From positions 153,755 to 217,754 of the forward strand of contig NZ_JADKPR010000007.1 in assembly GCF_015351475.1 (NCBI RefSeq): a DNA stretch of 64,000 nucleotides. Direction: 5' to 3'. Both the position numbers and the translations under genes were made by a program. This DNA comes from Flavobacterium sp. HJJ (GTDB taxonomy: Bacteria > Bacteroidota > Bacteroidia > Flavobacteriales > Flavobacteriaceae). The notes under the pieces are model-generated. The model was given only the letters and a program-made list of their open reading frames with translations. It did no database searches and had not been told where the DNA came from. How positions within the stretch are numbered: position 1 is the stretch's first letter; the number at the start of each line of letters is the position of its first letter. Shown in pieces: positions 8,201 to 16,705 of this stretch.

Positions 8201-9546
8201 GCCGCACTGTTCCTGATTTTGGAAGCTGATAAATAGACTTCGCTGTCCATTTCTTCCTGAGTCAGTTCGTTCTTTCTCTTGATTTTTGCCAAATGATGCA
8301 TTGTAGCTTCTACAATGATTACGGCACCATCGACTATGATTCCGAAATCAATCGCTCCTAAACTCATTAGATTCCCGCTTACGCCAAAGTAATTCATCAG
8401 TATCACGGCGAAAAGCATCGACAGCGGAATTACTGAAGCAACGATCAATCCGGCCCGAAGATTTCCGAGAAATAATATCAGAACAAAGATTACGATTAAA
8501 GCTCCTTCAACTAAATTTTTGGTCACCGTTCCGATGGCGTTATTGACTAGTTTTCCTCTGTCAATGAATGGCTCGGCAACAACTCCTTCGGGTAAGGATT
8601 TGTTGATCTGCTCCATTCTTTCTTTAACTCTTTTAACAACAGCACTAGAGTTTTCGCCTTTCAGCATTAATACCAATCCGCAGACAATTTCGCCTTTACC
8701 ATCTTTTGTCGATGCTCCGTAACGCAGTGCAATTCCTTCGCGCACAGTGGCCACATCACGAACCAACACCGGCGCGCCGTTTCTGTTTTTGATTACCACA
8801 TTCTGCAGATCGGTGATTCCTGATGCCATCCCGACTCCGCGAATGAAATAGGCGTACTCATCTTTTTCGATATAAGCCCCGCCCGTATTTTGATTGTTTT
8901 TTTCTAAAGCATCAAAAATCTCTGTAATAGTTACTCCCAGACTGTTGAGCATGTTAGGGTCAACGGCTATTTCGTATTGTTTTAGTTTTCCGCCCCAGCT
9001 TCCTACATCGGCGACACCTTCAACGCCCTGTAACTGCGGAATGATAATCCAGTCCTGAATAGTCCGCAGTTTTACGGCATCGTACTTATCTTCATAACCC
9101 TTTTTGGCATAAACATCATATTGAAATATCTCGCCAAGTCCTGTAGATATTGGTGCTAATTCCGGTGAACCAGCATACTTTGGAATATTTTCCTCCGCCG
9201 CTTTTATTCTTTGAAAAATCTGTTCCCGCGCCCAATAAATATCCGCATCTTCTTTGAAAACAACTGTTACAACCGAAAGCCCAAAGCGCGAAATACTCCG
9301 CAGTTCTATTACTTTCGGAATGGTTTTTACGGCCTGTTCCAACGGATAGGTAATTAACTGTTCCACTTCCTGACTGGCAAGTGTAGGTGCCGTGGTAATA
9401 ATCTGCACCTGATTATTGGTAATATCAGGTAAAGCATCAAGCGGTAACTGCTTGATAGAATAACTGCCCCATGCCAAAAGCACGAGGGTAAAGAGCAGTA
9501 TAACGAACTTGTTCTTTATGCTAAATTGTATAATCTTGTCTAACAT
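5227..9546 (-). CDS. CusA/CzcA-type heavy-metal RND pump fused to a TolC-like outer-membrane factor
   Basis: One 1439-residue frame carries two proteins. Residues 1-1035 are an HME-type RND permease with twelve expected membrane segments. The TM4 signature of metal pumps is present as DFGIIVDGAVIIVE with Asp400, Asp406 and Glu413. Residues 1041-1439 are a TolC/CzcC-like outer-membrane channel subunit. Its start keeps a perfect signal peptide (MKTPIITV... AFSFAQ, residues 1041-1060), so signal peptidase could separate the halves in the envelope. Such roughly 1440-residue forms are known in Bacteroidetes. The gene is second in the operon, after a Cys-rich small protein and before the adaptor. 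It would expel metal cations from periplasm or cytoplasm. Cu, Ag, Zn, Co or Cd cannot be told apart. Confidence 0.92.
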   Translation of the reverse strand: MLDKIIQFSIKNKFVILLFTLVLLAWGSYSIKQLPLDALPDITNNQVQIITTAPTLASQEVEQLITYPLEQAVKTIPKVIELRSISRFGLSVVTVVFKEDADIYWAREQIFQRIKAAEENIPKYAGSPELAPISTGLGEIFQYDVYAKKGYEDKYDAVKLRTIQDWIIIPQLQGVEGVADVGSWGGKLKQYEIAVDPNMLNSLGVTITEIFDALEKNNQNTGGAYIEKDEYAYFIRGVGMASGITDLQNVVIKNRNGAPVLVRDVATVREGIALRYGASTKDGKGEIVCGLVLMLKGENSSAVVKRVKERMEQINKSLPEGVVAEPFIDRGKLVNNAIGTVTKNLVEGALIVIFVLILFLGNLRAGLIVASVIPLSMLFAVILMNYFGVSGNLMSLGAIDFGIIVDGAVIIVEATMHHLAKIKRKNELTQEEMDSEVYLSASKIRNSAAFGEIIILIVYLPILALVGTEGKMFQPMALTVGFAIIGAFVLSLTYVPMMTSLFLSKKTEHKTNFSDRMMKWFESKYTPILNKALGMKKTVLFVSIGLFAVALFTFQNIGGEFIPTIEEGDLAFETRIMTGSSLTSMIKTTTECEKILKAKFPEIKTIVTKIGSGEIPTDPMPIENGDIIIVLKDKSEWSNYENWEEIGEAMKKEIQDNLPFVNIEVSQPIQMRFNELMTGSRSDIAIKIFGDDLEVLDTKAKELISKIKKIEGIGDLKADKVTGLPQITVKYNYHKIALYGLNISDINQIIRSSFAGESAGRIYEESKRFDIVVRLNQDNRTDISDVSNLFIPLPNGQQIPLSQVATISYEQGPVQVAREDGKRRITVGLNVRGRDIKSVVEEIQEKLETNFKLPAGYYVTYGGQFENLIEANKRLSVALPIALGLIMVLLYFTFNSIKQSLLIFTAIPLSAIGGVFALWLRGMPFSISAGIGFIALFGIAVLNGIVLISYFNQLKSEGITDPLQRVLIGTKTRLRPVLMTAAVASLGFMPMALSNSGGAEVQKPLATVVIGGLISAALLTLIVLPILYLLFERGIKRKNKMKTPIITVIILLISAFSFAQNTQTVTLEQAVSLAKNNNATLKIADKEIEKQNALKKTAFQPDPLQIQYQGGQFNSAAYDHNVSVQQYFPIGKITKANRQLQEELAKLAEKNKAISEYEIEKAVTLAYYQYLYGIELQKLNNELNTIYTKFLKNAELRFKTGESGNIEVISAKAKVKEIETIKAQIEYDLVIYQKQLQYFVQSDNVVIPDSVSSLQYKKAIKTEASAAENLVDDYYSQQILVSQKETDVFKAQKMPKLGLGYFAQTIDTKSLFQGFTAGLQIPLFGGVNSARAKASEISVLQSQMELDRNKAALKLKKEELQNEFDKQQKTLQYYQKEGLEYADQIINTAQKSYANGDMSYWSYISFLNQAIDIKKQNAEAVNLYNQSAIELQFPSIPNN

Positions 9547-9619
9547 TTAAAATGTATAATGAATTAGAAATAGACAGTATATTAGCTGCCTTTATTCGTG
9601 CCAAAGCACAGCTTTCTAA

Positions 9620-9647
9620 CCCGAATCCCAATATCTATCGGGACGGG
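9620..9647. repeat. Degenerate flavobacterial palindrome
   Basis: TCCC (9626-9629) with GGGA (9640-9643) and the outer CCCG (9620-9623) with CGGG (9644-9647) form a bulged stem. It lies between the Cys-rich gene and the pump gene. It resembles a worn copy of the TCCCGATA.TATCGGGA palindromes found between genes in Flavobacteria. Confidence 0.4.
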
Positions 9648-9652
9648 CCTCA

Positions 9653-9976
9653 TTATACTAATTGTGGCGGCTGCCAGATACTTCCGTAGAAATTGGAAGC
9701 AAAAATGGATTTGTAAGCAGGCAATTGTTTTTTAATGCTTTTGAAAGCAATAGGGAAATCAATAACTGTAAATTTTGGATAATCGGTCATTTGTGAACCG
9801 CAGCAGCTGCAAACGCAAAACGGAGAACATAAATCATTTCCTGCAGTGTGGGAATGATTATCAGCTGTAACTAATCCGGATTTCGAATGTGCAGAACCAT
9901 CTGCTCCCATATCTGCGCAGGGCATGCATGAAAGCAATAGAAAAATGAGTGATAATATGATGCTTGTAAGTTTCAC
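9653..9976 (-). CDS. Small Cys/His-rich exported protein (DUF6660-like)
   Basis: The 107-residue protein starts with a strong hydrophobic signal (residues 4-16, then SCMPCAD). The middle carries the cysteine cluster CSPFCVCSCCGSQ near residues 51-63, preceded by a His-Ser-His-Thr stretch. Bacteroidetes often encode such short Cys-rich proteins (DUF6660 type) directly before CusA-like pumps. Here it is the first gene of the leftward metal-efflux operon, 106 bases before the pump. The cluster suggests metal capture or sensing in the periplasm (inference). Whether the first cysteine is lipidated is unclear. Confidence 0.7.
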   Translation of the reverse strand: MKLTSIILSLIFLLLSCMPCADMGADGSAHSKSGLVTADNHSHTAGNDLCSPFCVCSCCGSQMTDYPKFTVIDFPIAFKSIKKQLPAYKSIFASNFYGSIWQPPQLV

Positions 9977-10065
9977 GATTGTAAAAATAGGATTTTTATT
10001 TTTATCCTAAAAAAATTATTTGGAATGAATCTAAAATGAAATTTAGCTTTTGAAGTTATTACCAT

Positions 10066-10095
10066 TAAAAAACTCCTTAATTTCTTAAGAAGTTT
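10066..10095 (-). terminator. Intrinsic terminator after Crp-type regulator
   Basis: On the minus strand an 11-bp stem with one mismatch (10085-10095 with 10070-10080) and a four-base loop is followed by a T-run. It lies 33 bases after the regulator stop. Confidence 0.7.
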
Positions 10096-10127
10096 ATAGT
10101 TCAAAATAATTATGATATAGATCAGAA

Positions 10128-10712
10128 TTACCGATTGTTCCCCTTTACAAGTTCTTTCCGCAACCGGCTTAGTGACTGTGGCGTGATTTTCAAATAGGAG
10201 GCAATATACTGCTGCGGTACCTGCCGTGCCAATGCGGGATAACGTCTGACAAATTCAAGATATTTTGTTTTTGCATCGCCAAAATTCAAAAAATCATTGT
10301 CCTTGATTTTATTGAGCAAAGCAGTTTCGGTCAGGCTTTTTATAAAAATAAACAGATTAGGAACCTCATCACACAGTTTTTCAAGAACCGATTTGGAAAT
10401 GGTATAGGTTTCACAATCCGTCATCGCCTGAAAAGCGTCTGTAGAAGGTTTTGCAGTATAATAACTTTCTAAATCGACAAAAAACTGATTCTCTCTTACG
10501 AAATATTTAGTCACTTCATTGCCGTTTTTATCAGCTGCATACACTCTTACAATTCCGTTTTCGATAAAAGCTATTTCATTGCAAATTTTATGAAACTCCT
10601 GAAAATGTTCTCCGGCTTTCAGTGCTCTGCTTTTGTAATTTGATACGATATAATCAATGTCTTCAGCCGAAAGAATACCGCCAAAACCCAAAACCGATTT
10701 TAATTTTTCCAT
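10128..10712 (-). CDS. Crp/Fnr family transcriptional regulator
   Basis: The 194-residue protein has an N-terminal cyclic-nucleotide-type beta barrel (about residues 20-120) and a C-terminal helix-turn-helix (QQYIASYLKITPQSLSRLRK, about 165-185). No Fe-S cysteine set of FNR type is seen. The start codon directly abuts the stop of the upstream reductase gene (10713), so the two are surely co-translated. It may respond to the metabolic state in which the reductase acts, but its ligand and targets are unknown. Confidence 0.87.
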   Translation of the reverse strand: MEKLKSVLGFGGILSAEDIDYIVSNYKSRALKAGEHFQEFHKICNEIAFIENGIVRVYAADKNGNEVTKYFVRENQFFVDLESYYTAKPSTDAFQAMTDCETYTISKSVLEKLCDEVPNLFIFIKSLTETALLNKIKDNDFLNFGDAKTKYLEFVRRYPALARQVPQQYIASYLKITPQSLSRLRKELVKGNNR

Positions 10713-11741
10713 TTATGTTAATATTCCGTTTTCAAAAACACTTTCTGCACAGGCCAGTACAGCCGCTTTCGATGACAAAGGCTGCCACTGAAGTTCTTTC
10801 TGTGCTTTGGTGATTTCCGTTTTTCTTTTTATTCCCAATTCAATTAAGATTGGTTTCAGTGATTTTTCAAAGATAGAAAATAATCGTGCTGCAAAATTGG
10901 GAAGTTCAGCTGTAGGGATTTTTTTGCCGGGATACTGCTCTTTTAATATCATAGCCACTTCCTTGAATGTCATATAACCCGAAGAAGCAATATAACGGTT
11001 TCCTGCAGCCTGTGGCTTTTCCATCGCTTTGATCAGCAAATCTGCTGCCGAACGGACATCTATAATATCAAACCCAATTTTTGGCAGGGCCGGCGAACTT
11101 CCGTCTAAAATTTTAATGACGATATTTGCCGAGGTTCCAAAATCATTTTCCAAAACAGGCCCTAAAATAGCTCCGGGACAAACCGTTACCAATTCCAGAT
11201 TTGTGCTGTTTTGTCTTATAAATTCCCAAGCCGCTTTTTCGGCAATTGCTTTACTTTTAAAATAAGGCGTAGTGTCATTACTGCAGGTTTCATCTGTCCA
11301 GTCGTTTTCGTCAAAGACTTTATTCAGTTCTTCTCTTGACTTTCCGTAAACTATGGCAGCAATTGACGAAACCATAACCACCCGTTTTACATTATTGGCA
11401 CTTGCAGCTTTCAAAACATTCAGCGTTCCCTGTTTTGCGGGAATAATCAAGTCGTTTTCGTGTTTGGGAAGTTCTCTCGGAAAAGGCGATGCGATATGAT
11501 GCACACAATCAATATTTTTAGTCAGTTCGAACCAAATAGCACTGTCATTAAGATTCGCTACTGCAAAAGTCAGTTTGTCAATATTCGCCGTTTTTTTGCC
11601 AATAATTTCCCGAATGGAATTTATCCGGTCTTTGCTTTGCAGAGTTCCTACTACTTCATACCCTTTGTTTAAAAGCTGAATAGCGGTGTGGGAACCCAAA
11701 AATCCTGTAATCCCTGTGAGTAAAATTCTTTTGTTATTCAT
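10713..11741 (-). CDS. NAD(P)-dependent extended SDR reductase/epimerase
   Basis: From the ATG at 11741 the protein has 342 residues. The Rossmann motif is LLTGITGFLG (residues 7-16), and the catalytic pair is Tyr160 and Lys164 in PYFKSKAIAEK, with Ser125/126 upstream. The layout resembles dihydroflavonol-4-reductase or cinnamoyl-CoA reductase-like members rather than a sugar epimerase, but the substrate is not predictable. A longer in-frame start would add 34 residues that look like untranslated leader. It is the first gene of a two-gene operon with the Crp-type regulator. Confidence 0.85.
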   Translation of the reverse strand: MNNKRILLTGITGFLGSHTAIQLLNKGYEVVGTLQSKDRINSIREIIGKKTANIDKLTFAVANLNDSAIWFELTKNIDCVHHIASPFPRELPKHENDLIIPAKQGTLNVLKAASANNVKRVVMVSSIAAIVYGKSREELNKVFDENDWTDETCSNDTTPYFKSKAIAEKAAWEFIRQNSTNLELVTVCPGAILGPVLENDFGTSANIVIKILDGSSPALPKIGFDIIDVRSAADLLIKAMEKPQAAGNRYIASSGYMTFKEVAMILKEQYPGKKIPTAELPNFAARLFSIFEKSLKPILIELGIKRKTEITKAQKELQWQPLSSKAAVLACAESVFENGILT

Positions 11742-11856
11742 CGTTCCTATGTTTTTTTTACAAAGGACAAAAACATAGAAGAGATTACAATTACCATTTG
11801 ATAAGAAATATGAGTCAGTTATCCAAAACCGTTGCAACAACATTTATCAGGAATAC

Positions 11857-12471
11857 CTATTTTTCGAAATCAATTATTAATTTGTCAATTTCGTTGTTAA
11901 TTTCAGCTATTGAAACTTTATTTCCATTCCCAAATGAATATAAATCATTTGATATTTTTATTAATCTTCCCATAAGAGAATTATCATCAGGTGACCAAGT
12001 TTTTCCAATTTTGATCTCTCCATTATTATCAGTAATTAAAAAATAATATGATTCGCCATCTAAACCATGATATTCATCACTATAACTTTTTGTTTGTCTT
12101 GCTAACAGCTGAAATAAACAACCAATTTTTGTGTAAATATTTTCATCTATTTTATTTTTTTTACTTTCAAACTTTACGCTGTCTTTCTTTTTAGCCCGCC
12201 AATAGCTTTCAGTTAATGTAATGGAAATTACAAAATATTCTTTATTGTTTTTTTCGATTGAAAACACATACTCTTTTGAAAATGAAGGGATAGCAATAAA
12301 TCTAGCATATGGATAACCAGACATACCTTCATAACATAATGTGTTTAAGTTTCTATAATAATTTTCTAAGCCTCCGCCGACATAAAATGTGGCAGGTTCC
12401 AGATGTTGTTTTTGTCCATAACTTAGTAGAGTATTTAGAAATATAACCGTAAAAATTATTGTGCTTTTCAT
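11857..12471 (-). CDS. Hypothetical exported protein
   Basis: I do not recognise this 204-residue protein. It begins with a signal peptide (hydrophobic residues 4-17, ending SYGQ). The mature part has many aromatic residues and a Lys-rich middle, with no further membrane segment, so it is likely periplasmic. It ends 115 bases before the reductase start and is read in the same direction. It is AT-richer than the reductase gene. Confidence 0.6.
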   Translation of the reverse strand: MKSTIIFTVIFLNTLLSYGQKQHLEPATFYVGGGLENYYRNLNTLCYEGMSGYPYARFIAIPSFSKEYVFSIEKNNKEYFVISITLTESYWRAKKKDSVKFESKKNKIDENIYTKIGCLFQLLARQTKSYSDEYHGLDGESYYFLITDNNGEIKIGKTWSPDDNSLMGRLIKISNDLYSFGNGNKVSIAEINNEIDKLIIDFEK

Positions 12472-12633
12472 TTAGGTTTTTTAACATTGTCTATTGATCA
12501 GCCCCTATTCTAATGGAGTTGGGATTAAATTAAGCTCATTATTCGATTTACAAAAACATTTCATATGCAAAAACAGCTTTCCGTTAAAGTATTGCTTAAA
12601 TCTGTTGCAGCTGTTGGAAATAGTGATTCCCAT

Positions 12634-13083
12634 TTATAAATTTAGCCATATTCGGATTTTGATAAACGCAGTATTTAGAATTATTGGAATGAATAGTATT
12701 AGACCTAAAGTAAATGACCAATATCTGAAATTTTCATCGTAGAAAAAAAAACTTATAAAAGTCAAAATTAAAATTACGATCAATTGACTAATCACATTGT
12801 ATTTGTTAATTTCTTTTGAAATTATTGAAGCTAAAATTTCTCCTAAAAAAAACATTATTGACGATGCATTTATCAACAGAAAGAAAACTCTAAGCATTTT
12901 TTCAAATCCATCTTCGTACCAATAAACAGCAATTACAAGAAATACTAAGCTGGTATAAATTAGACTAGTTGAACTAGTAAAAAAAGTTTTTAAAACCTTA
13001 TTGACATATTCGAAATAGCTTTCCTTTTGAATAATTTTCATCATGTTCTTTTTATTACGATATTTTCTTTTCTTTACTGCCAT
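12634..13083 (-). CDS. Hypothetical small membrane protein
   Basis: I do not recognise this 149-residue protein. After a very basic N-terminus (residues 1-20) it shows three to four hydrophobic segments at about residues 38-55, 62-82, 95-112 and 122-140, so it is probably an inner-membrane protein. It lies upstream of the 204-residue exported protein on the same strand with a 162-base gap. In that gap I see no gene. Confidence 0.55.
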   Translation of the reverse strand: MAVKKRKYRNKKNMMKIIQKESYFEYVNKVLKTFFTSSTSLIYTSLVFLVIAVYWYEDGFEKMLRVFFLLINASSIMFFLGEILASIISKEINKYNVISQLIVILILTFISFFFYDENFRYWSFTLGLILFIPIILNTAFIKIRIWLNL

Positions 13084-13229
13084 TTTTATTTATACACCTA
13101 AAAAGAACCAAGCTTATCTATCACAAAAAAGCACAAGGCTGATAAACATAAAAAGATATTGTATGCTAATATATAAATCATTAAAGATATATAGTATGCT
13201 TTGTTTTTTTTTATCTCAAAATGAGAAAC

Positions 13230-13267
13230 AAAAAAAGAGGCAGTCTAAAAGTAAGGACAGCCTTTTT
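13230..13267 (-). terminator. Terminator after ThuA-domain gene
   Basis: GAGGCAGTC (13237-13245) pairs imperfectly with GACAGCC (13256-13262). On the minus strand the stem is followed by a T-run, fitting termination of the gene ending at 13279. Confidence 0.55.
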
Positions 13268-13278
13268 TAATTCTATTT

Positions 13279-14064
13279 CTATAATCCTTTTCCAGTAGCT
13301 GCGTAGTAAATTCCGCCATACAAATGCTCTAAAAACCAATGATTTTTATATACATTATCTATATGTCCCAAAGCAGTATAGAATGATCTCCCGCCATCAA
13401 ATTCATGATACCATGAAATGGGGTGGAAATTACCCATTCCTTTTCCAACCAGATCATTTGAACCTCTTTTCCAAACTACAGCAGGATCATATGTTTTTTC
13501 ATCAACAGCAATTAGATATTTAAGCTCTGATACTTTTTCCGGACCAAATTCGTACCATTCATCTGTCCATAAAAGAGACTTTGGAAAACTTTCCAATCCG
13601 GGAAAATCATGATTCAATATGACAAGTTTTGCAGTCTGCTGTCTTGGGTGTATGTAAAACATTCTTCCAACAAGCTTGGTATACCATTCCCAATCGTATT
13701 CTGTATCGGATGCGGCGTGTATTCCAACAAATCCTTTACCAGACTGAATAAATTTTTGAAATGCAGTTTTTTCACTTTCATCAAAAATATTATAAGTTGT
13801 GCTCAAAAAAATTACAGCATCATAGTTCTTTAATTTATTCTCCGTGATCTTTTCTGAATTTTGCTGCCGGTTAACTTCAAAATTATGCGTTGCCGCTAAT
13901 TCATTAATTGCAACAACACCCGCTTCAATCGATTCATGATACCAGCCGGCTGTTTCGGTTATTAATAAAACTTTAAACTGCTTTTGTGCATTTATTAAAT
14001 TCGAAAAAAGAAATAAAAACACATACAGCCCAATTCTTTGAAAATAATTCTTTTGAAAAATCAT
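13279..14064 (-). CDS. ThuA-domain exported protein
   Basis: The 261-residue protein has a signal peptide (residues 1-26, ending INAQ). A ThuA domain follows, a class I glutamine-amidotransferase-like fold: LLITETAGWYHESIEAGV near residue 33, YDAVIFLSTTYN near 78, GKGFVGIHAASDTEYDW near 109, and a late GRSFYTALGHID segment with the conserved Gly-His. ThuA proteins take part in disaccharide (trehalose-type) use in some bacteria and often accompany glycoside hydrolase genes in Bacteroidetes. Here it is divergent from GH92. Enzymatic activity is unproven for most of the family. Confidence 0.85.
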   Translation of the reverse strand: MIFQKNYFQRIGLYVFLFLFSNLINAQKQFKVLLITETAGWYHESIEAGVVAINELAATHNFEVNRQQNSEKITENKLKNYDAVIFLSTTYNIFDESEKTAFQKFIQSGKGFVGIHAASDTEYDWEWYTKLVGRMFYIHPRQQTAKLVILNHDFPGLESFPKSLLWTDEWYEFGPEKVSELKYLIAVDEKTYDPAVVWKRGSNDLVGKGMGNFHPISWYHEFDGGRSFYTALGHIDNVYKNHWFLEHLYGGIYYAATGKGL

Positions 14065-14328
14065 ATTTATTTATTGTTTACTATTTTTTGAAGAAAATCA
14101 ATTAATCCCTAAAAATTCAATATTCATAAAATCTAAAGATAGATATAAAACTGACAAATTGCTATAATAAATGCTTCAGAACAAATCATGACAGAATTTA
14201 ACGCCAATTGAAATCACTTTGAAGTTATTCATGACCACTTTAAGCTTAACTAAAATAATAATCAGCAAAGAAAATTATTCTTTATTTTTACGCTTAAAAG
14301 TATTTTCTTATCTATCAATAAGTATCCA

Positions 14329-16614
14329 ATGAAAAAATTCTTTCTCTCTGTCATATTCTTAAGTTTCTTTCATACCAATGCACAGCAGAATCTGGTTCAA
14401 TATGTAAAACCAATTATCGGCACTGAAAAAATGGGACACACTTATCCCGGTGCAACAGTACCATTTGGAGCCATTCAGCTCAGCCCGGAAACCGATACAA
14501 TCTCTTATGAATTGAATGGAAAATACAACGGCGAAGTTTATAAATACTGTGCCGGATACCGCTATGAAGATAAGACCATAGTCGGTTTTAGCCACACACA
14601 TTTAAGCGGAACCGGACATTCGGATCTTGGTGATTTTTTGATAATGCCAACGCAGGGAAAACTGCAGTTAAATCCAGGAACAGCTTCTAACCCCAAAAAT
14701 GGCTACCGTTCGGGATTTTCTCATGCTAATGAAACTGCCGAAGCCGGCTATTATAAAGTAAAATTAGACGATGAAAATATTTTAGCCGAAATAACCGCCA
14801 CAACCCGAGTTGGCATGCATCAGTATACTTTCCAAAAATCAGATGAAAGCCATATTATATTGGATTTAATGGCTGGAATTTATAATTATAATGATAAAAA
14901 TGTCTGGACGTATGTTAGAGTTGTAAACGACACTCTGGTTACAGGCTACAGGCAGACGAACGGTTGGGCAAGAACAAAAACCGTTTATTTTGCTATGGCT
15001 TTTTCCAAACCTTTCACTCAATACGGTCAGAAGAATTATGAGGCCAAACAAGCGTACAGAGGTTTTTGGGGAAAATTTGATCAGAATAAAAACTTCCCTG
15101 AAATAGCCGGAAAACAAATCAGAATGTATTTTGATTTTAAAACCAATGAAGCTGAAAAAATTAAAATAAAATTTGCAATATCTCCAGTAAGCCAGGAAAA
15201 CGCGCTGCAAAATATGAAGGCAGAAATAAAAGACTGGGATTTCGAAAAAGTAAAAACCCAAGCACAAGCCATTTGGAACAAAGAACTGAATAAAATTAAA
15301 ATCACTGCTCCCGATGATGTCAAAGTTAATTTTTATACCGCCATGTATCATACTTTTATAAATCCTACAGTTTATACTGATGTAAACGGTGAATATAAAG
15401 GCCTGGATCAAGGCACGCATAAAACTGACGGTTTTACCAATTACAGCACTTTTTCACTGTGGGATACTTATAGAGCACTGCATCCTTTTTTCAATATTAT
15501 TCAGCCTTCGCGAAACAATGATATGGTAAAATCAATGCTGGCACATTATGCCCAAAGCAGTCTTCACATGCTGCCTATCTGGTCACATTATGCCAATGAT
15601 AACTGGTGTATGAGCGGTTATCACAGTGTATCTGTAATTGCCGATGCGGTTATAAAAGGAGTTTATAACGGAGATCCAAATGAAGCTTTACAAGCCTGCG
15701 TTACTACTGCAAAACATCGGGATTATGAAGGTATTGGCTATTATATGGACTTAGGATATATTCCTGCCGAAAAAAGCGGTGTCTCGGTATCAAATACTTT
15801 GGAATATGCATACGATGACTGGTGCATCGCCCAGCTAGCCAAAAAACTGAATCAGCCTGAAATTTACAACGAGTTTATAAAACGCTCTGAAAACTGGAAA
15901 AATAATTTTGAATCAAAAACCGGTTTTATGCAGCCTAAACTGGCAGACGGTACTTTCAAAAAAGAATTTGATGCTTTGAGTACCAATGGTCAGGGATTTA
16001 TTGAAGGCAACAGCTGGAATTACAGCTTTTTTGCACCGCATAATCCAGAAGCCTTAATTAATTTAATGGGCGGAAAAAAACTGTTTGCTTCTCGATTAGA
16101 CACTTTATTTACAATGCATTTACCTGATTCGTTTTTTGCCGAAACAGAAGATATTACCCGAGAAGGAATCATTGGCGGGTACGTTCATGGCAATGAGCCT
16201 GCGCACCACGTTGCTTATTTTTATAATTGGACAGACCAGCCTTGGAAAACACAAGCGCAGGTCCGAAAAATTTTAAATATGCAGTACAAACCAGCTCCCG
16301 ATGGATTGGGCGGAAATGACGATTGCGGACAAATGAGTGCCTGGTATATTTTCTCTTCACTGGGATTCTATCCTGTTGCTCCGGGATCTGATCAATATGC
16401 ATTGGGATCGCCTCTTGTGAATAAAGCAGAACTCACATTGGATAACGGTAAAACTTTTACAGTTGAAGCCATTAATCAAAGTGCCAAAAATGTCTATGTT
16501 CAAAAAGTGCTTTTGAACGGACAGCTTATCCATAGTTTATCTATCAATCATGCTGATATAACTAATGGTTCCAAAATAACCTTCTATATGGGCTCAAAGC
16601 CTAAAATAAAATAG
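14329..16614 (+). CDS. GH92 family alpha-mannosidase, exported
   Basis: The 761-residue protein has a signal peptide (ending HTNAQQ). It spans the whole GH92 fold: an N-terminal beta-sandwich starting YVKPIIGTEKMGHTYPGA and a C-terminal (alpha/alpha)6 barrel with the typical GNEPAHHVAYFYNW and GGNDDCGQMSAWY segments. The Asp-rich pair in the latter and Glu residues near the calcium site serve the inverting, calcium-dependent hydrolysis of alpha-mannosides, usually alpha-1,2. It is probably periplasmic. It stands apart from the leftward PUL and is flanked by divergent ThuA and a convergent acyltransferase, so mannan or N-glycan trimming is a separate possibility. Confidence 0.93.
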   Translation: MKKFFLSVIFLSFFHTNAQQNLVQYVKPIIGTEKMGHTYPGATVPFGAIQLSPETDTISYELNGKYNGEVYKYCAGYRYEDKTIVGFSHTHLSGTGHSDLGDFLIMPTQGKLQLNPGTASNPKNGYRSGFSHANETAEAGYYKVKLDDENILAEITATTRVGMHQYTFQKSDESHIILDLMAGIYNYNDKNVWTYVRVVNDTLVTGYRQTNGWARTKTVYFAMAFSKPFTQYGQKNYEAKQAYRGFWGKFDQNKNFPEIAGKQIRMYFDFKTNEAEKIKIKFAISPVSQENALQNMKAEIKDWDFEKVKTQAQAIWNKELNKIKITAPDDVKVNFYTAMYHTFINPTVYTDVNGEYKGLDQGTHKTDGFTNYSTFSLWDTYRALHPFFNIIQPSRNNDMVKSMLAHYAQSSLHMLPIWSHYANDNWCMSGYHSVSVIADAVIKGVYNGDPNEALQACVTTAKHRDYEGIGYYMDLGYIPAEKSGVSVSNTLEYAYDDWCIAQLAKKLNQPEIYNEFIKRSENWKNNFESKTGFMQPKLADGTFKKEFDALSTNGQGFIEGNSWNYSFFAPHNPEALINLMGGKKLFASRLDTLFTMHLPDSFFAETEDITREGIIGGYVHGNEPAHHVAYFYNWTDQPWKTQAQVRKILNMQYKPAPDGLGGNDDCGQMSAWYIFSSLGFYPVAPGSDQYALGSPLVNKAELTLDNGKTFTVEAINQSAKNVYVQKVLLNGQLIHSLSINHADITNGSKITFYMGSKPKIK

Positions 16615-16646
16615 TCCAGTCCTTGCCAATTGCGAGTTACGTCATT

Positions 16647-16686
16647 AAAAACAAATAGCCTTTGAAATCAAAGGCTATTTGTTTTT
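16647..16686. terminator. Bidirectional terminator between GH92 and acyltransferase
   Basis: A perfect 18-bp stem (16647-16664 with 16669-16686) with the loop AAAT and A/T-rich outer ends lies between two convergent genes, giving a T-run on either strand. Confidence 0.9.
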
Positions 16687-16705
16687 AAATTATATCTGCA
16701 TCCAT

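Noticed and set aside
14866..15420. A long antisense frame inside the GH92 gene
   Set aside because: It lies fully opposite a clear GH92 coding frame and has no recognisable domain. It is a shadow of codon use.
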